Of a DNA stretch of 64,000 nucleotides, positions 19,051 through 28,768 are shown piece by piece. Below the pieces are notes generated by a model, which ran no database searches, was not told the origin of the DNA, and worked only from the letters and a program-made list of their open reading frames with translations. The stretch's first letter is position 1; the number at the start of each line of letters is the position of its first letter. The translations under genes and the position numbers were made by a program. This DNA is from Synechococcus sp. JA-2-3B'a(2-13) (GTDB taxonomy: Bacteria; Cyanobacteriota; Cyanobacteriia; Thermostichales; Thermostichaceae), in assembly GCF_000013225.1 (NCBI RefSeq), contig NC_007776.1, positions 949,277 to 1,013,276 on the forward strand, written 5' to 3'.

Positions 19051-20259
19051 TTAGCGCTTGCCCAAGCCCAGCGCCTTTTCCACCTGCTGGGCGGCATAGG
19101 CCATGGCAAAACAGCAGATGAAGTAGATTAGGCCGATAAAAAACAGCACTTCCCGCTGGGTGCCTAGCCAGTTGGGGTTGGTGAACACCACGCGCCCCGC
19201 CTGCAGCAGGTCGATGAGGCCGACAATGAACACCAGCGACGTGTCTTTGAAGAGGGTGAGGAACTCGTTCACCAGCGCCGGAACGGCTGCCCGCAGTGCC
19301 TGGGGCAAAATCACCAGAGCCGTCACTTGAAAGGGGTTCAAGCCGAGTGCCCGTGCCGCTTCTAGCTGGCCCAGCGGGATTGACTGCAGGCCGCCCCGCA
19401 CGTCCTCGGCCACGTACACGGCTGTAAACAAGATGAAGGCCACCTCCGCCCTGATGATCAGGTTGACGCTGATCCCCCCCAGAAAGAAGGGCACCAACAG
19501 CCAGGCGGCAAACAGAATGGTGGTCAGGGGCACCCCCCGCACCAGCTCGATCACCAGCGTGCAGAAGATCCGGATCACCGGCAACGCCCGATTGGCTCGG
19601 CCCAATGCCAGCAACACCCCGATGGGAAAGCCGATGATCATGGCGGCTGCCGCCAAGATCAAGGTAAGCAGCAGTCCAGACAGTTGCTCGGTTCGCACTG
19701 CCGGCCAATTGGGGCCCAGGTTGCCCAGCAGCAGCTCCAGACAGAGGGGCAAGATCAGGGCCCAAACCCAGATGGAAGCCAGCCGCCAGGATTCCCGTCC
19801 GCGACTGAGGGCAATAGCGGCAAAAGTCGCTCCAGAGCAAACCGCCAGCCACCCCTGCGACTGGGTTCCCAAAGGCAGGAACGCGGCTAAGCCCATAGCA
19901 GCTCCCAAGAGAATGAGGTAGTGCAGCAGCACACCGCCCCAAGTCCCCCCCGCTACCCCTAGGGTGGCCAGTACAATCCCCAGCACCGCCCACACCCGCC
20001 ACAGTTGGCTGCTGGGGTAGGTGCCGCTGGCAAAGATTTTGAGGTTGGCCGGGATCACTTCCCAGCGGGCTTGGGTGAACGCCCAGTTCCAGAACAGGGA
20101 AATTGCCCAAGCCAATACCAAGGCGGAGACCAAGGTGAGCAAGGTGCTCAACCAGGAGTCAAACAGGTTGCGACGCACCCAAGCCAGCGGACTTTGTTTC
20201 TCCGTGGGGGGGAGTACCTTTTCTTCTTCTATAAGCGGAGAGGAGAGACTGCTGGGCAT
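19051..20259 (-). CDS. aapM: Polar amino acid ABC transporter permease (AapM/NatH type)
   Basis: One of two permeases of a general L-amino-acid importer. It has a long hydrophobic N-terminal half. The binding-protein-dependent permease domain starts near SGLLLTLILAAAAM, with the EAA loop EAARALGLNPFQVTALVILPQALR and the tail ending AQQVEKALGLGKR. At 402 residues it matches AapM/NatH. It follows the second permease by three bases and lies in a minus-strand operon of binding protein, permease, permease. The ATPase gene lies on the other side of a divergent promoter region. Confidence 0.92.
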   Translation of the reverse strand: MPSSLSSPLIEEEKVLPPTEKQSPLAWVRRNLFDSWLSTLLTLVSALVLAWAISLFWNWAFTQARWEVIPANLKIFASGTYPSSQLWRVWAVLGIVLATLGVAGGTWGGVLLHYLILLGAAMGLAAFLPLGTQSQGWLAVCSGATFAAIALSRGRESWRLASIWVWALILPLCLELLLGNLGPNWPAVRTEQLSGLLLTLILAAAAMIIGFPIGVLLALGRANRALPVIRIFCTLVIELVRGVPLTTILFAAWLLVPFFLGGISVNLIIRAEVAFILFTAVYVAEDVRGGLQSIPLGQLEAARALGLNPFQVTALVILPQALRAAVPALVNEFLTLFKDTSLVFIVGLIDLLQAGRVVFTNPNWLGTQREVLFFIGLIYFICCFAMAYAAQQVEKALGLGKR

Positions 20260-20262
20260 GGG

Positions 20263-21435
20263 TTAGCGCTCCACCAATTTGACGCGGGCATTGAGCCAGT
20301 TCATGCCGTAGGAAACCACCAGGTTGAAGGTCAGATAGGTGGCCATGAGGATGGCGAACATCTCCACCGAGCGTCCCGACTGATTGATGATGGTGCTGCT
20401 GATGTTGAACAGATCGGAAAAGCCAACGGCAATGGCCAAGCTGGAGTTTTTGATCAGGGTGAGATACTGAGTGTTCAACGAGGGGATCATGATCCGCAGG
20501 GCCTGGGGCACAATCACCAAGCGAAAGGTTTGCAGCTCCGACAGGCCGACGGCCCGGGCCGCCTCCCACTGCCCCCGCGGCACCGCCAAAAAGGATCCCC
20601 GCACCACTTCGGCAATGTAGCAGCCGGTGTAGGTCACCAAGCCCAGCATCATGGCGGTAAACTCCGCCGAAAGTTGGATCCCGCCCCGGAAGTTAAAGCG
20701 CTCCAGTACCGGGACATCCAGCCGCACCGGCGGCTCTGGGAAGAGCACCCAGCAGGCCACCGCCAGCAGCGCCACCCCCGCAGCCACCCACAGGTTCCGC
20801 TGCCGGGATCCCAGCTCGGGGCGACGGGCCAGGAGCAGCTTGCGGATCCCCCACCCAGCCGCGATTACAATGGCCAGCGCGGGAACCAGCCAGCCGCTGG
20901 GATCCAACCCGGGCAGCTTCACTCCCCGCTGGTTGATAAAGACAAGCCCGCCGATGGAGAGACTGTTGCGCACCCCCGGCAGAGTGAGGATCACCCCCTG
21001 GTACCAGAAGATCACGATCAGCAGCACCGGGACATTGCGAAAGATCTCGGTGATGACGGTAGCCAATTGGCGGGCCAGCCAGTTGCTGGAGAGGCGAGCC
21101 ATCCCCAGGACAAAGCCCATCGCCGTCGCCAACACAATGCTGACTGCCGACAGCCAGAGGGTGTTCACCGCTCCCACCGCCAGAGCCTTCAGGTAGCTCT
21201 CGGAAGGGTCGTAGGGGATCAGCCCCTCGGTGATCCCAAAGTTGGCAGAGTTGCCCAAAAAGCGGAATCCCAAGCTGATGCCCAGGCGACGCATGCTGGC
21301 GAGGAGATTTTGGGCGAGGATCCCGAACACCAGCAGCACGGCCACGACAAAGGCCACCTGCAGCAGAACTTTTAGGATGCGCTCATTCCGCCACCAGGGG
21401 GGGCGAAGGTGGGACTGGTCGGACAGAGAAGTCAT
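20263..21435 (-). CDS. aapQ: Polar amino acid ABC transporter permease (AapQ/NatG type)
   Basis: The second permease of the importer. The sequence begins MTSLSDQSHLRPPWWRNERI when the ATG at 21435 is used. The frame continues upstream to 21498, but those residues are unlike the family. Membrane segments span most of the protein. The domain shows VNTLWLSAVSIVLATAMG and the EAA loop EAARAVGLSELQTFRLVIVPQALR. Length is 390 residues. The gene ends three bases before aapM, so the two are tightly coupled. It begins about 100 bases after the binding-protein gene. Confidence 0.92.
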   Translation of the reverse strand: MTSLSDQSHLRPPWWRNERILKVLLQVAFVVAVLLVFGILAQNLLASMRRLGISLGFRFLGNSANFGITEGLIPYDPSESYLKALAVGAVNTLWLSAVSIVLATAMGFVLGMARLSSNWLARQLATVITEIFRNVPVLLIVIFWYQGVILTLPGVRNSLSIGGLVFINQRGVKLPGLDPSGWLVPALAIVIAAGWGIRKLLLARRPELGSRQRNLWVAAGVALLAVACWVLFPEPPVRLDVPVLERFNFRGGIQLSAEFTAMMLGLVTYTGCYIAEVVRGSFLAVPRGQWEAARAVGLSELQTFRLVIVPQALRIMIPSLNTQYLTLIKNSSLAIAVGFSDLFNISSTIINQSGRSVEMFAILMATYLTFNLVVSYGMNWLNARVKLVER

Positions 21436-21533
21436 GCGGGGCAAGCAAAAATTCAGAGCACAGCAGAGAATAGGGGATCCCTGGCCGGTACTGACCAACC
21501 GGGATCCCTAGGCCCGGATTCCGAATCAGCCGA

Positions 21534-22571
21534 TCAGCGGAAAGGCGGCGCGTACTGGATCCCACCTTTGGTGTAGGGCTGGTTCAAGCCCCGCGGCACG
21601 CCCAAGGGGGTCAGGTGGCGGTTGAAGATCTCGCCGTAGTTGCCCACCGCCTTGATGACATTGACCACCCAATCCGGCTTCAGGCCCAGCAGCTCTCCCA
21701 GGTTGCCTTCCTGGCCCAAGAAGCGGCGAATGTCGGGATCCTCGGACTTGAGGAACTCGTCCACATTGGCGCTGGTGATCCCCTTTTCTTCTGCATAGAA
21801 GAGGGCGTAGACCGTCCAGTTCATAATGTCGGAGAAACTCTCATCTCCGTGGGGAACCAGCGGCCCCAAGGGCTCTTTGGAGATCACCTCCGGCAAGATC
21901 ACGTGGTCGTCGGGAGAAGCCAAGCTGGCCCGGCGGGAGATGAGGGCGCTTTGGTCGCTGGTGATGGCATCGCAACGGCCCTCTTCGTAGGCGTTGAAAG
22001 AGGAATCATCGCCGTCGAAAGTTACTGGCGTAAAGGCAATGCCACGGGCGCGGAAGGTATCCGCCAAGTTCAGCTCGGTGGTGGTGCCGGCAATCACACA
22101 GATGGTGGCCCCGTTCAGGTCTTCCAGCTTTTCCACCCCCAGCGACTTCCGCACCATAAATCCTTGGCCGTCGTAGTAGGTGGTGGGGCCGAAGGTCACC
22201 GCCCACTCGCGATCCCGAGTGAGGGTCCAGGTGGTGTTGCGGCTAATCATATCGACCTCGCCCGACTGAATCGCAGACTGGCGATTGGCCGCCGTCAGGT
22301 AGACGTATCGAACCTTGTCCGGATCTCCAAAGAGAGCGGCAGCTACTGCCCGGCAGATGTCGATATCAAAACCCACATACTTGCCTTGGTCATCCAGGTT
22401 GCCGAATCCGGGCAGTTGGTTGTTTACCCCACAGATCAACTCGCCCCGAGCCTTGATGCGGTCGGTGAGCGGCCCCAGCTGCGCCCAAGCGGGAAGGGAC
22501 TGCAGGCCCATAGACAACGCCAGTGCCCCGGCCAAGGGAGCCAATCCGTTCAAATGCTTTATCCAGTTCAT
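21534..22571 (-). CDS. aapJ: Polar amino acid ABC transporter substrate-binding protein (AapJ/NatF type)
   Basis: A periplasmic amino-acid-binding protein of 345 residues. The signal peptide is clear (GALALSMGLQSLPAWA, with cleavage after AWA). The mature part has the family-3 solute-binding pattern RIKARGELICGVN, GFDIDICRAVAAALFGD, VDMISRNTTWTLTRD and GNYGEIFNRHL. It is the promoter-proximal gene of the minus-strand block. The 263-base region before it also serves the divergent ATPase gene. Expected ligands are neutral and acidic L-amino acids, from the family and not from this sequence. Confidence 0.93.
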   Translation of the reverse strand: MNWIKHLNGLAPLAGALALSMGLQSLPAWAQLGPLTDRIKARGELICGVNNQLPGFGNLDDQGKYVGFDIDICRAVAAALFGDPDKVRYVYLTAANRQSAIQSGEVDMISRNTTWTLTRDREWAVTFGPTTYYDGQGFMVRKSLGVEKLEDLNGATICVIAGTTTELNLADTFRARGIAFTPVTFDGDDSSFNAYEEGRCDAITSDQSALISRRASLASPDDHVILPEVISKEPLGPLVPHGDESFSDIMNWTVYALFYAEEKGITSANVDEFLKSEDPDIRRFLGQEGNLGELLGLKPDWVVNVIKAVGNYGEIFNRHLTPLGVPRGLNQPYTKGGIQYAPPFR

Positions 22572-22834
22572 AAAATTACCCCATGTCAGTCCTCAAGATC
22601 TTCGTCGTCAACAGTCGTTCATACACGGCACTTCAACCGAGATACCGTGCCATTGGGTTACACTCCTGCCACACCCCACACCCCATAGAATGGTTTGCCA
22701 TAGGCGCCTACGATTTTCTCAAAGCCTTACATGTCAGGGCGTATGGAAATGTTGCAGAGGCTACGGTTGTGGCTCGGCCAGTTCTGCCATGGTACCCATG
22801 CCTGCTTTGGTGAAACTTAGGGAGTCACCCACCC

Positions 22835-23623
22835 ATGCAAGGATCCCCGCACATAAGGTCTTCACTCTCTCCGCAAAGTGCAGCCAGCGCTGACATTATC
22901 CAATGCGAAGATGTTCACAAATGGTACGGCGATTTCCACGTCCTCAAGGGCATTACCACCCGCATCCGCCGCGGAGAGGTGGTGGTGGTCTGTGGGCCTT
23001 CAGGTTCGGGCAAGTCAACGTTTATTCGCACGTTGAACCGCTTAGAAGAACACCAGAGAGGGCGCATTGTGGTAGATGGCATTGAGCTAACCAGCGACCT
23101 GCGCAACATCGATGCCATTCGCCGCGAGGTGGGCATGGTTTTTCAACAGTTCAACCTGTTTCCCCATCTCACGGTTTTGCAAAATGTAACCCTTGGCCCA
23201 ATCCACGTGAAAAAGATGAAAAAAAGTGAGGCGATAGAGCGGGCTATGGAACTGCTAAGCCGCGTGGGGATCGCCGAGCAAGCAGAAAAATACCCGGGGC
23301 AACTTTCGGGGGGGCAGCAGCAGCGGGTGGCGATTGCCCGCGCCTTGGCCATGAATCCGGCGGTGATGCTCTTCGATGAGCCCACCTCGGCCTTGGATCC
23401 AGAGATGATCAAGGAGGTGCTGGACGTGATGCGGGAGTTGGCCCGCTCGGGGATGACCATGGTGTGTGTAACCCACGAGATGGGCTTTGCCCGCGAGGTG
23501 GCGGATCGGATTATCTTCTTCGACCGCGGCAAGATCGTGGAGGAAAACACCCCCCAAGAGTTTTTCAGCAATCCGAAAGAAGAGCGCTCCCGCCTGTTTT
23601 TATCCCAGATCCTTTCCCACTAG
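22835..23623 (+). CDS. aapP: Amino acid ABC transporter ATPase (AapP/BgtA type)
   Basis: The ATP-hydrolysing subunit for the adjacent permeases. Walker A is GPSGSGKST, the Q loop follows in [13 protein letters not shown], the signature is [15 protein letters not shown], and Walker B is [14 protein letters not shown], with the H loop in VTHEMG. All sites are intact. It diverges from the binding-protein and permease genes instead of closing their operon, so stoichiometry depends on two promoters in the 263-base gap. A GGGAG run precedes the ATG. The ATPase may also serve other transporters, as BgtA does in Anabaena. Confidence 0.94.
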   Translation: MQGSPHIRSSLSPQSAASADIIQCEDVHKWYGDFHVLKGITTRIRRGEVVVVCGPSGSGKSTFIRTLNRLEEHQRGRIVVDGIELTSDLRNIDAIRREVGMVFQQFNLFPHLTVLQNVTLGPIHVKKMKKSEAIERAMELLSRVGIAEQAEKYPGQLSGGQQQRVAIARALAMNPAVMLFDEPTSALDPEMIKEVLDVMRELARSGMTMVCVTHEMGFAREVADRIIFFDRGKIVEENTPQEFFSNPKEERSRLFLSQILSH

Positions 23624-23631
23624 CGAGTCCT

Positions 23632-24480
23632 TCAGAAGGGGGTGAGGCGTGCCAGAAAAGCCCCCTCCGGCTCTTGATAGACAATCTGCCCCTGCCAGCC
23701 GTTGGCGTGGGCACACTGCAGCAGGGTTTCCGGATCTACAAATAGCCAGGGAAAGGGATCCCCCCGCTGGCCGTTGTACTCGGCTACAAAGTTCACTACC
23801 TTGGCTTTTGCCTCGCTCCCTTCCTGCCAATCTTCTGAGCCACCTGCTTCGAGGTGGGCAGGAGCGGCCAGCTTGCCAGAGGGATCTTCCAAGTTTTCTA
23901 AACGCCCTCCCTCTTCTGCCGGCAGATTCCGCAGATCTGCGAGGTCGCTGGCATCGCTCAAATCGGTGGAATCCAGGAGCAACTGGCCAGTGGGCTGAAC
24001 CCAGTGGCGAGCCAGGCGCAAAAAACGCTCCAAGCCCGACAGGGATCCCGCCAAGCCGACGCCGTTCATCAGCAGGAGTAGGGTATCGAAGGGCTCTCCT
24101 GGCCCCGCCCAGTGGAAAAGATCGGCGGCAATGCGGCAGCGCACCCCCCGCTCTGCCATGATCTGCAACGCCACCGGGGAGCGATCCAAGGCAGCCACGG
24201 CCAATCCTTCCTCCTGCAGCAGCAGGCTGTGGCGGCCCGTGCCGGCGCCGATGTCCAGCACCCGACCGCGGCATAGATCCAAAGCCATGGCCTCCACCTC
24301 CGGCAGCTCCTGGGTGAAGAACACCTCTGGGGAGACCACCTGGGGCTCTTCCGCCAACGGGATCCCCTCCAGGCCGTAGGCATGCAAGAGCAGGGATCCC
24401 TTGGCCTCTCCTCGGTGCCAGTCCCATAGGGCTTGCTCTAAGGGATCCTGAAGTGGGTAATTCTCGACAGCCTTTATCAT
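23632..24480 (-). CDS. Class I SAM-dependent methyltransferase
   Basis: A 282-residue cytoplasmic methyltransferase. SAM motif I is GRVLDIGAGTGRHSLLLQ; the acidic post-motif follows as AALDRSP. FDTLLLLMNGVGLAG corresponds to motif IV and LDSTDLSD to a later strand. The C-terminal third has no feature pointing to a substrate. It is convergent with the ABC ATPase gene and divergent from a small membrane protein 28 bases away. Substrate is unknown. Confidence 0.8.
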   Translation of the reverse strand: MIKAVENYPLQDPLEQALWDWHRGEAKGSLLLHAYGLEGIPLAEEPQVVSPEVFFTQELPEVEAMALDLCRGRVLDIGAGTGRHSLLLQEEGLAVAALDRSPVALQIMAERGVRCRIAADLFHWAGPGEPFDTLLLLMNGVGLAGSLSGLERFLRLARHWVQPTGQLLLDSTDLSDASDLADLRNLPAEEGGRLENLEDPSGKLAAPAHLEAGGSEDWQEGSEAKAKVVNFVAEYNGQRGDPFPWLFVDPETLLQCAHANGWQGQIVYQEPEGAFLARLTPF

Positions 24481-24508
24481 GGAAGGGGAAAGCTAAACCA
24501 TTGACCCG

Positions 24509-24724
24509 ATGGCCATCGTGGCATTTCTTGACGCTGCCGCTATCGTCCTTTTGCTGATTGCAGCGGTGGTTTGGGCAACATCTCGGCAGTTCAACGCGGA
24601 GACCGAGACGCAGATCGGCACCTCGCCAGAAGAGCCCTCCGAGACCTCATCCGTTCCCATTTCCATTGTGGAGCAGCTAGAGCGCCAATACCGCAACAGC
24701 CCTTCCTACCGTCCCGATCCGTGA
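24509..24724 (+). CDS. Small single-pass membrane protein (71 aa)
   Basis: An N-terminal transmembrane helix (FLDAAAIVLLLIAAVVWATS) is followed by a short acidic, Ser/Thr/Pro-rich tail ending NSPSYRPDP. It is divergent from the methyltransferase gene, with a 28-base gap. The composition and the clean helix favour a real protein. No family is recognised and no function can be given. Confidence 0.55.
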   Translation: MAIVAFLDAAAIVLLLIAAVVWATSRQFNAETETQIGTSPEEPSETSSVPISIVEQLERQYRNSPSYRPDP

Positions 24725-24863
24725 CATACTCCCGCACTCATGCTGATGCATAGTCGGAGATCCTTAGAGATCCTTGGAAAGATGACTTTTGAGGATTCCT
24801 GAGGATACAAGCAGTGTCTTTGCTGGCCAAAAGCTAGCGTTTTCTCTCTCTATAGTGTGATAT

Positions 24864-26279
24864 ATGGTTGCCAAGTCTCCACCACCCATTGTCTACATTG
24901 CCTTGGGGCTATTGCTACTCTGGGGCGGTCATCGCGCTTGGCAGGCGGGCTATGTTCGCTGGCCGGAAAGCATTTCTCTACCGCCAGTATCGCTGCCAGG
25001 GTTGGGGGGTGGAGCACAAGATCTGCTCCTGACCAGCGCCGAGCGCACCTTGTTTGCCGATAGCAGTCCCGCTGCCGTTGCCGCTGCAGAGCTGTTGCGC
25101 CAAGGTAACCTCAGCGCAGCCATCCCGGTGTTGGAGATGGGGCTGCAAAGCAACCGCAACGACCCGGAAGCTCGCATTTTCTTGAACAATGCCCGTGCCC
25201 AGCAGCAGGGCAGTCCCTTGAGCCTGGCGGTGGTGGTGCCCATCTCCAGCAACCCCAACCGCGCCAAAGAGACCCTGCGCGGGGTGGCGCAAGCTCAGGA
25301 GGAGCTTTTCCAACAGGGGGGAATCGGAGGACGGCTGCTGCGGGTAGTGATTGCCGACGATGGCGACAACCCTGAGCGAGCAACGGCGGTGGCCAAGGCT
25401 CTGGTGAGCCAGCCCGAGATCTTGGGGGTGATTGGCCATAACACCAGCGACGCCACCCTGGCTGCAGCCGAGGTTTATCAGCCTGCCGGCTTGGCCATGA
25501 TCTCCTCCACCTCCACCAGCACCCGCATCAGCATGCTGGGGGATGCCATTTTTCGCACCGTGCCCTCGGATCAAGTGGCCGGCACGCAACTGGCCCGTTA
25601 TGCTCTCAGCACGTTGCGGCTGCAAAGGGTGGCCATCTTCTACAACCCCAACAGCGCTTACAGTACCAGCCTGCGGGACGCCTTTGCCTCCACCCTGACC
25701 AGCGAAGGGGGCATCGTGCTGGCGGAGTTCGACTTATCGGCGTCGGACTTCAACCCCCAGGCCAGCCTGCAAAGGGCCGTCGGCCAAGGAGCCCAGGTAG
25801 CTTTTTTAGCTCCCACGGCTTCCGTAGCCGAAAAAGCGCTGGCCGTAGCCCGCGAGAACGCTGTAGCTGGTAAGCCCCTTGCTCTTCTGGGCGGCGATGT
25901 GCTCTTCAGCCTCACCACATTGCAAGACGGGGGAGCAGCGGTAGAAGGCTTGGTGGTGGCGGTACCCTGGCATCCCCAGGTGCCGCGCAACCGCGAGTTT
26001 GCCCAGAAGGCAGCCCAGCTCTGGGGAGGGCAGGTGAGCTGGCGCACCGCTCTGGCTTATGATGCCACCCGGGTTTTCTTGCAAGCTTTCAGCCAAGGAG
26101 CCACCAGCCGCAACGCTGTGCTGGCCCGTTTGCAGGATCCCAACTTCCTCCTCCAGGACGGCGCTTCCGGAGAAGTGCGCTTCTTGCCCTCCGGCGACCG
26201 CAATGCTCCCCATGTGCTGGTGCGGGTTGAGCCCGGCAACCGCTCCGGTACCGGCTACGATTTTGTGCCTCTCCCCTAG
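24864..26279 (+). CDS. LivK-like ABC transporter substrate-binding protein
   Basis: A 471-residue membrane-anchored or exported protein. A short N-terminal hydrophobic helix ([17 protein letters not shown]) is followed by a region with TPR-like helical pairs ([21 protein letters not shown]). From about residue 118 comes a periplasmic binding protein fold of the branched-chain amino acid type: [32 protein letters not shown] and [20 protein letters not shown]. No permease or ATPase gene is adjacent. It may serve a transporter encoded elsewhere or act as a ligand sensor. trpA starts about 50 bases downstream on the same strand. Confidence 0.78.
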   Translation: MVAKSPPPIVYIALGLLLLWGGHRAWQAGYVRWPESISLPPVSLPGLGGGAQDLLLTSAERTLFADSSPAAVAAAELLRQGNLSAAIPVLEMGLQSNRNDPEARIFLNNARAQQQGSPLSLAVVVPISSNPNRAKETLRGVAQAQEELFQQGGIGGRLLRVVIADDGDNPERATAVAKALVSQPEILGVIGHNTSDATLAAAEVYQPAGLAMISSTSTSTRISMLGDAIFRTVPSDQVAGTQLARYALSTLRLQRVAIFYNPNSAYSTSLRDAFASTLTSEGGIVLAEFDLSASDFNPQASLQRAVGQGAQVAFLAPTASVAEKALAVARENAVAGKPLALLGGDVLFSLTTLQDGGAAVEGLVVAVPWHPQVPRNREFAQKAAQLWGGQVSWRTALAYDATRVFLQAFSQGATSRNAVLARLQDPNFLLQDGASGEVRFLPSGDRNAPHVLVRVEPGNRSGTGYDFVPLP

Positions 26280-26331
26280 GGATCCCGGCAGACGCTACAG
26301 TGGGGGATGCTCTCAATCTCCTCAGAATCGA

Positions 26332-27156
26332 ATGGATCCCATGCCCAGCCGGATCACAGCCTGTTTCCAGGCGCTGCGCAGCCGCGGTGAAGCAGCCCTC
26401 ATCCCCTACCTCACCGCCGGGGATCCCAACTTGGAAACCACCTTTGAGGCTTTGCAGGTTCTGGATCAGAGCGGCGCCGATCTTATCGAGCTGGGGGTAC
26501 CCTACTCGGATCCCTTGGCCGATGGGCCGGTGATCCAAGCAGCAGCCACCCGCGCCCTCAGTCGGGGAGTCACTTTGGGCGCCATTCTACAAGGCTTGCG
26601 CTGTCTCTCGCTGCAGGCCCCCCTGATCCTGTTCACCTACTACAACCCCATCCACCAGCTCGGCATCCCCAACTTTCTGCATCAACTGCGGCAGGCCGGC
26701 TGTGCCGGCTTGGTCGTCCCCGATCTGCCTCTGGAAGAGGCGGGATCCCTGCGACAAGCAGCCCAGGCCGAAGAGATCGACCTCATCCTGCTGGTGGCCC
26801 CCACCAGCCCCCCGGAGCGCATGCGCCGCATTGCCCAGCAGTCCAGTGGCTTTGTCTACTTGGTCAGCACCACCGGCGTTACCGGCGAACGGGCCACCCT
26901 GGAAAAGCGGATCCCGGCTTTGCTGCAGCAACTGCGCCAACAAACCCCCCTGCCGATTGGGGTGGGCTTCGGCATCTCCACTCCCGACCAGGCCCGCCAG
27001 ATCGCTCTCTGGGGAGCAGATGCAGCGATTGTGGGCAGCGCATTTGTGCAACGGCTGGCCAAAGCCCCCACGCCTGAAGAAGGACTGCAGCAAATAGCCC
27101 ACTTTTGTCGAGCCCTCAAAGCGGCTCTGCAAGAGGTGACCACTCCAGAGCGCTGA
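26332..27156 (+). CDS. trpA: Tryptophan synthase alpha subunit
   Basis: Cleaves indole-3-glycerol phosphate and passes indole to TrpB. The TIM barrel is complete. [15 protein letters not shown] carries the catalytic-loop region with the expected acidic residues, and [20 protein letters not shown] is the family signature containing the catalytic aspartate. STTGVTGER and [11 protein letters not shown] form the phosphate site. The open frame runs back to 26059, but family starts match the ATG at 26332 or the one at 26341 (MPSRITACF). No other trp gene is nearby, as is usual in cyanobacteria. The stop codon directly abuts a hairpin region resembling an IS200/IS605 right end. Confidence 0.95.
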   Translation: MDPMPSRITACFQALRSRGEAALIPYLTAGDPNLETTFEALQVLDQSGADLIELGVPYSDPLADGPVIQAAATRALSRGVTLGAILQGLRCLSLQAPLILFTYYNPIHQLGIPNFLHQLRQAGCAGLVVPDLPLEEAGSLRQAAQAEEIDLILLVAPTSPPERMRRIAQQSSGFVYLVSTTGVTGERATLEKRIPALLQQLRQQTPLPIGVGFGISTPDQARQIALWGADAAIVGSAFVQRLAKAPTPEEGLQQIAHFCRALKAALQEVTTPER

Positions 27157-27225
27157 CCGAAGCGCGAGGAGCGTGGAGCGGCGGAAAAATCCCCCGGCTT
27201 TAGCCGTGGGGAGAACGTCAGTTCT
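27157..27225 (+). mobile_element. Possible solitary IS200/IS605-type right end
   Basis: Immediately after the trpA stop codon comes a purine-rich stretch (GCGAGGAGCGTGGAGCGGCGG). A hairpin follows, CCCCCGGC-TTTA-GCCGTGGGG (27191-27211, one mismatch), then GAGAACGTCA. This order of structured tract, GC hairpin, and a purine/GTCA end resembles the right end of tnpB-carrying elements, and the decayed tnpB element at 42.4-43.3 kb ends in a similar way (hairpin, then GGATGTCA). No transposase gene is present here. The assignment is by pattern only. Confidence 0.4.
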
Positions 27226-27615
27226 GTTCAGGAGGGCGCCAACTCAGGTTGCTTCCATCTCAAAACAAATGTTTACATTCCGTAAGCCAGCCTGTAGACC
27301 CATTTCCCCCCTGCTGCGCCCCACAGTCCAGGGATCCCAGCCTAGGCAGACATTTTGGGGTTGGTAGGTTTGCAAATCTTCACAAAACACTCATCCATCC
27401 CGCGATATAAAATTAGGCTGGATGCTCGGCTGTCTGAAAGTCGCAGAGGTTCTTGACCTATCTAAAAATTTAGGGGTTCGGTGGGGGGTCTGCTGCCACG
27501 GAATCCTTGATTTTTGGGGGTCAAAGAGGATCCCGCAAAAAAGCTTGGGATTCGGCTTTTGGGAGGTTCAGCCAGTCGCTCACCACTTTTTGGAAAGACC
27601 AGAAGGAGATCCATC
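27226..27615 (+). promoter_or_regulatory. Leader and promoter region of the cpc operon
   Basis: This gene-free stretch of about 390 bases precedes cpcB. A -10-like TATAAA lies at 27406-27411 in CGCGATATAAAATTAGG. Transcription from there would give an untranslated leader of roughly 195 bases. A good ribosome-binding site, AAGGAG at 27603-27608, lies eight bases before the ATG of cpcB. No convincing -35 element is seen. No protein-coding frame is believable in the region. Confidence 0.5.
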
Positions 27616-28134
27616 ATGCAAGATGCTTTTACCCGGGTGATCGCTCAGGCAGATGCACGCGGTGCCTTTTTAAGTGACCAAGACTTTGACCGTTTGGCGG
27701 CTTTGGTGGCAGAGGGCAACAAGCGCCTAGATGCTGTCAACCGCATGACCAGCAATGCCGCCCAAATCGTAACCAATGCAGCTCGCTCTTTGTTTGCTCA
27801 AGAGCCAGATCTGATCGCTCCCGGCGGCAATGCCTACACCAACCGCCGCATGGCTGCCTGCCTACGGGACATGGAGATCATCCTGCGCTACATCACCTAT
27901 GCCACCTTGGCCGGGGATAGCTCTGTGCTGGAAGATCGCTGCCTGAACGGCCTGCGGGAAACCTACATTGCTCTGGGGGTGCCCACCACTTCTGTGGCCA
28001 ACGGCATTGCTGCCATGAAGAAAGAAGCCCTGGCCAAGATCATGGATCCGAAAGGCATCACCCCTGGGGACTGCTCTGCGCTGCAAAGCGAAGTGGCCAG
28101 CTACTTCGATAAGGCTGCTGCCGCCATCGTTTGA
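27616..28134 (+). CDS. cpcB: C-phycocyanin beta subunit
   Basis: A light-harvesting biliprotein of phycobilisome rods, 172 residues as usual. It begins [20 protein letters not shown]. The two bilin-attachment cysteines are in place: Cys82 in [16 protein letters not shown] and the second in GDCSALQSE, at about residue 153. Asn72 in [10 protein letters not shown], the residue methylated in this family, is present. Upstream AAGGAG at 27603-27608 supports the start. It is first in the cpc operon, 145 bases before cpcA. Confidence 0.98.
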   Translation: MQDAFTRVIAQADARGAFLSDQDFDRLAALVAEGNKRLDAVNRMTSNAAQIVTNAARSLFAQEPDLIAPGGNAYTNRRMAACLRDMEIILRYITYATLAGDSSVLEDRCLNGLRETYIALGVPTTSVANGIAAMKKEALAKIMDPKGITPGDCSALQSEVASYFDKAAAAIV

Positions 28135-28279
28135 GCTTTGGGTCGAAGCCAGCTTGGTCGTTCCTTTCAGAATTGAGATCCGTTAGATCCCTCATTTCTG
28201 ATAGGCAGGTGGAAATCCAGTCCGCCTTTCCTACAGAACGTCCATTAACAACACAATCGATGAATTTAGGAGTTGCAAG

Positions 28280-28768
28280 GTGAAAACTGTCATCACTGAA
28301 GCGATTGCTGCCGCTGACAATCAAGGGCGTTTTCTGAATGCCAGCGAACTGCAGGCCGTGAATGGTCGTTACCAGCGTGCTGCTGCTTCTCTGGAAGCGG
28401 CCCGTGTCCTAACCAACAACCAGCAAACTCTGGTGCGGGAAGCGGTGCAGGAAGTGTTCAAGAGGTTCCCTTACCTGACTCAGCCGGGTGAAATGGGCCA
28501 CGGCGATGTGTTTCAGGCCAAGTGTGCCCGCGACATCGGCTACTACCTCCGCTTCATTACCTATTCTCTGGTTGCAGGTGGCACCGGCCCCCTCGATGAA
28601 TACCTGGTGGCCGGACTGCGGGAAGTGAACCGCTCCTTTAACCTCTCTCCCAGCTGGTACATCGTGGCTCTGCAGTACATGAAGAGCCGCGCTCTGGGCA
28701 TGCTGAGCGGTCAAGCGGCCAACGAAGCTGCCATCTACTTCGATTACGCCATCAACGCCCTCAGCTAG
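28280..28768 (+). CDS. cpcA: C-phycocyanin alpha subunit
   Basis: The partner of CpcB in the phycocyanin heterodimer, 162 residues. It begins with a GTG codon, [19 protein letters not shown], with AGGAG eight bases upstream. The single bilin-attachment cysteine is at residue 82 here ([16 protein letters not shown]), equivalent to Cys84 in the consensus. Residues around 60-80 ([19 protein letters not shown]) differ from the common sequence and account for the two-residue shift. A 315-base spacer with strong secondary structure separates it from cpcD. Confidence 0.98.
   Translation: MKTVITEAIAAADNQGRFLNASELQAVNGRYQRAAASLEAARVLTNNQQTLVREAVQEVFKRFPYLTQPGEMGHGDVFQAKCARDIGYYLRFITYSLVAGGTGPLDEYLVAGLREVNRSFNLSPSWYIVALQYMKSRALGMLSGQAANEAAIYFDYAINALS

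Noticed and set aside
20005-21375. Plus-strand 456-residue open frame
   Set aside because: It is antisense to the two permease genes and is rich in Gln, Gly and His, typical of a shadow of membrane protein genes.
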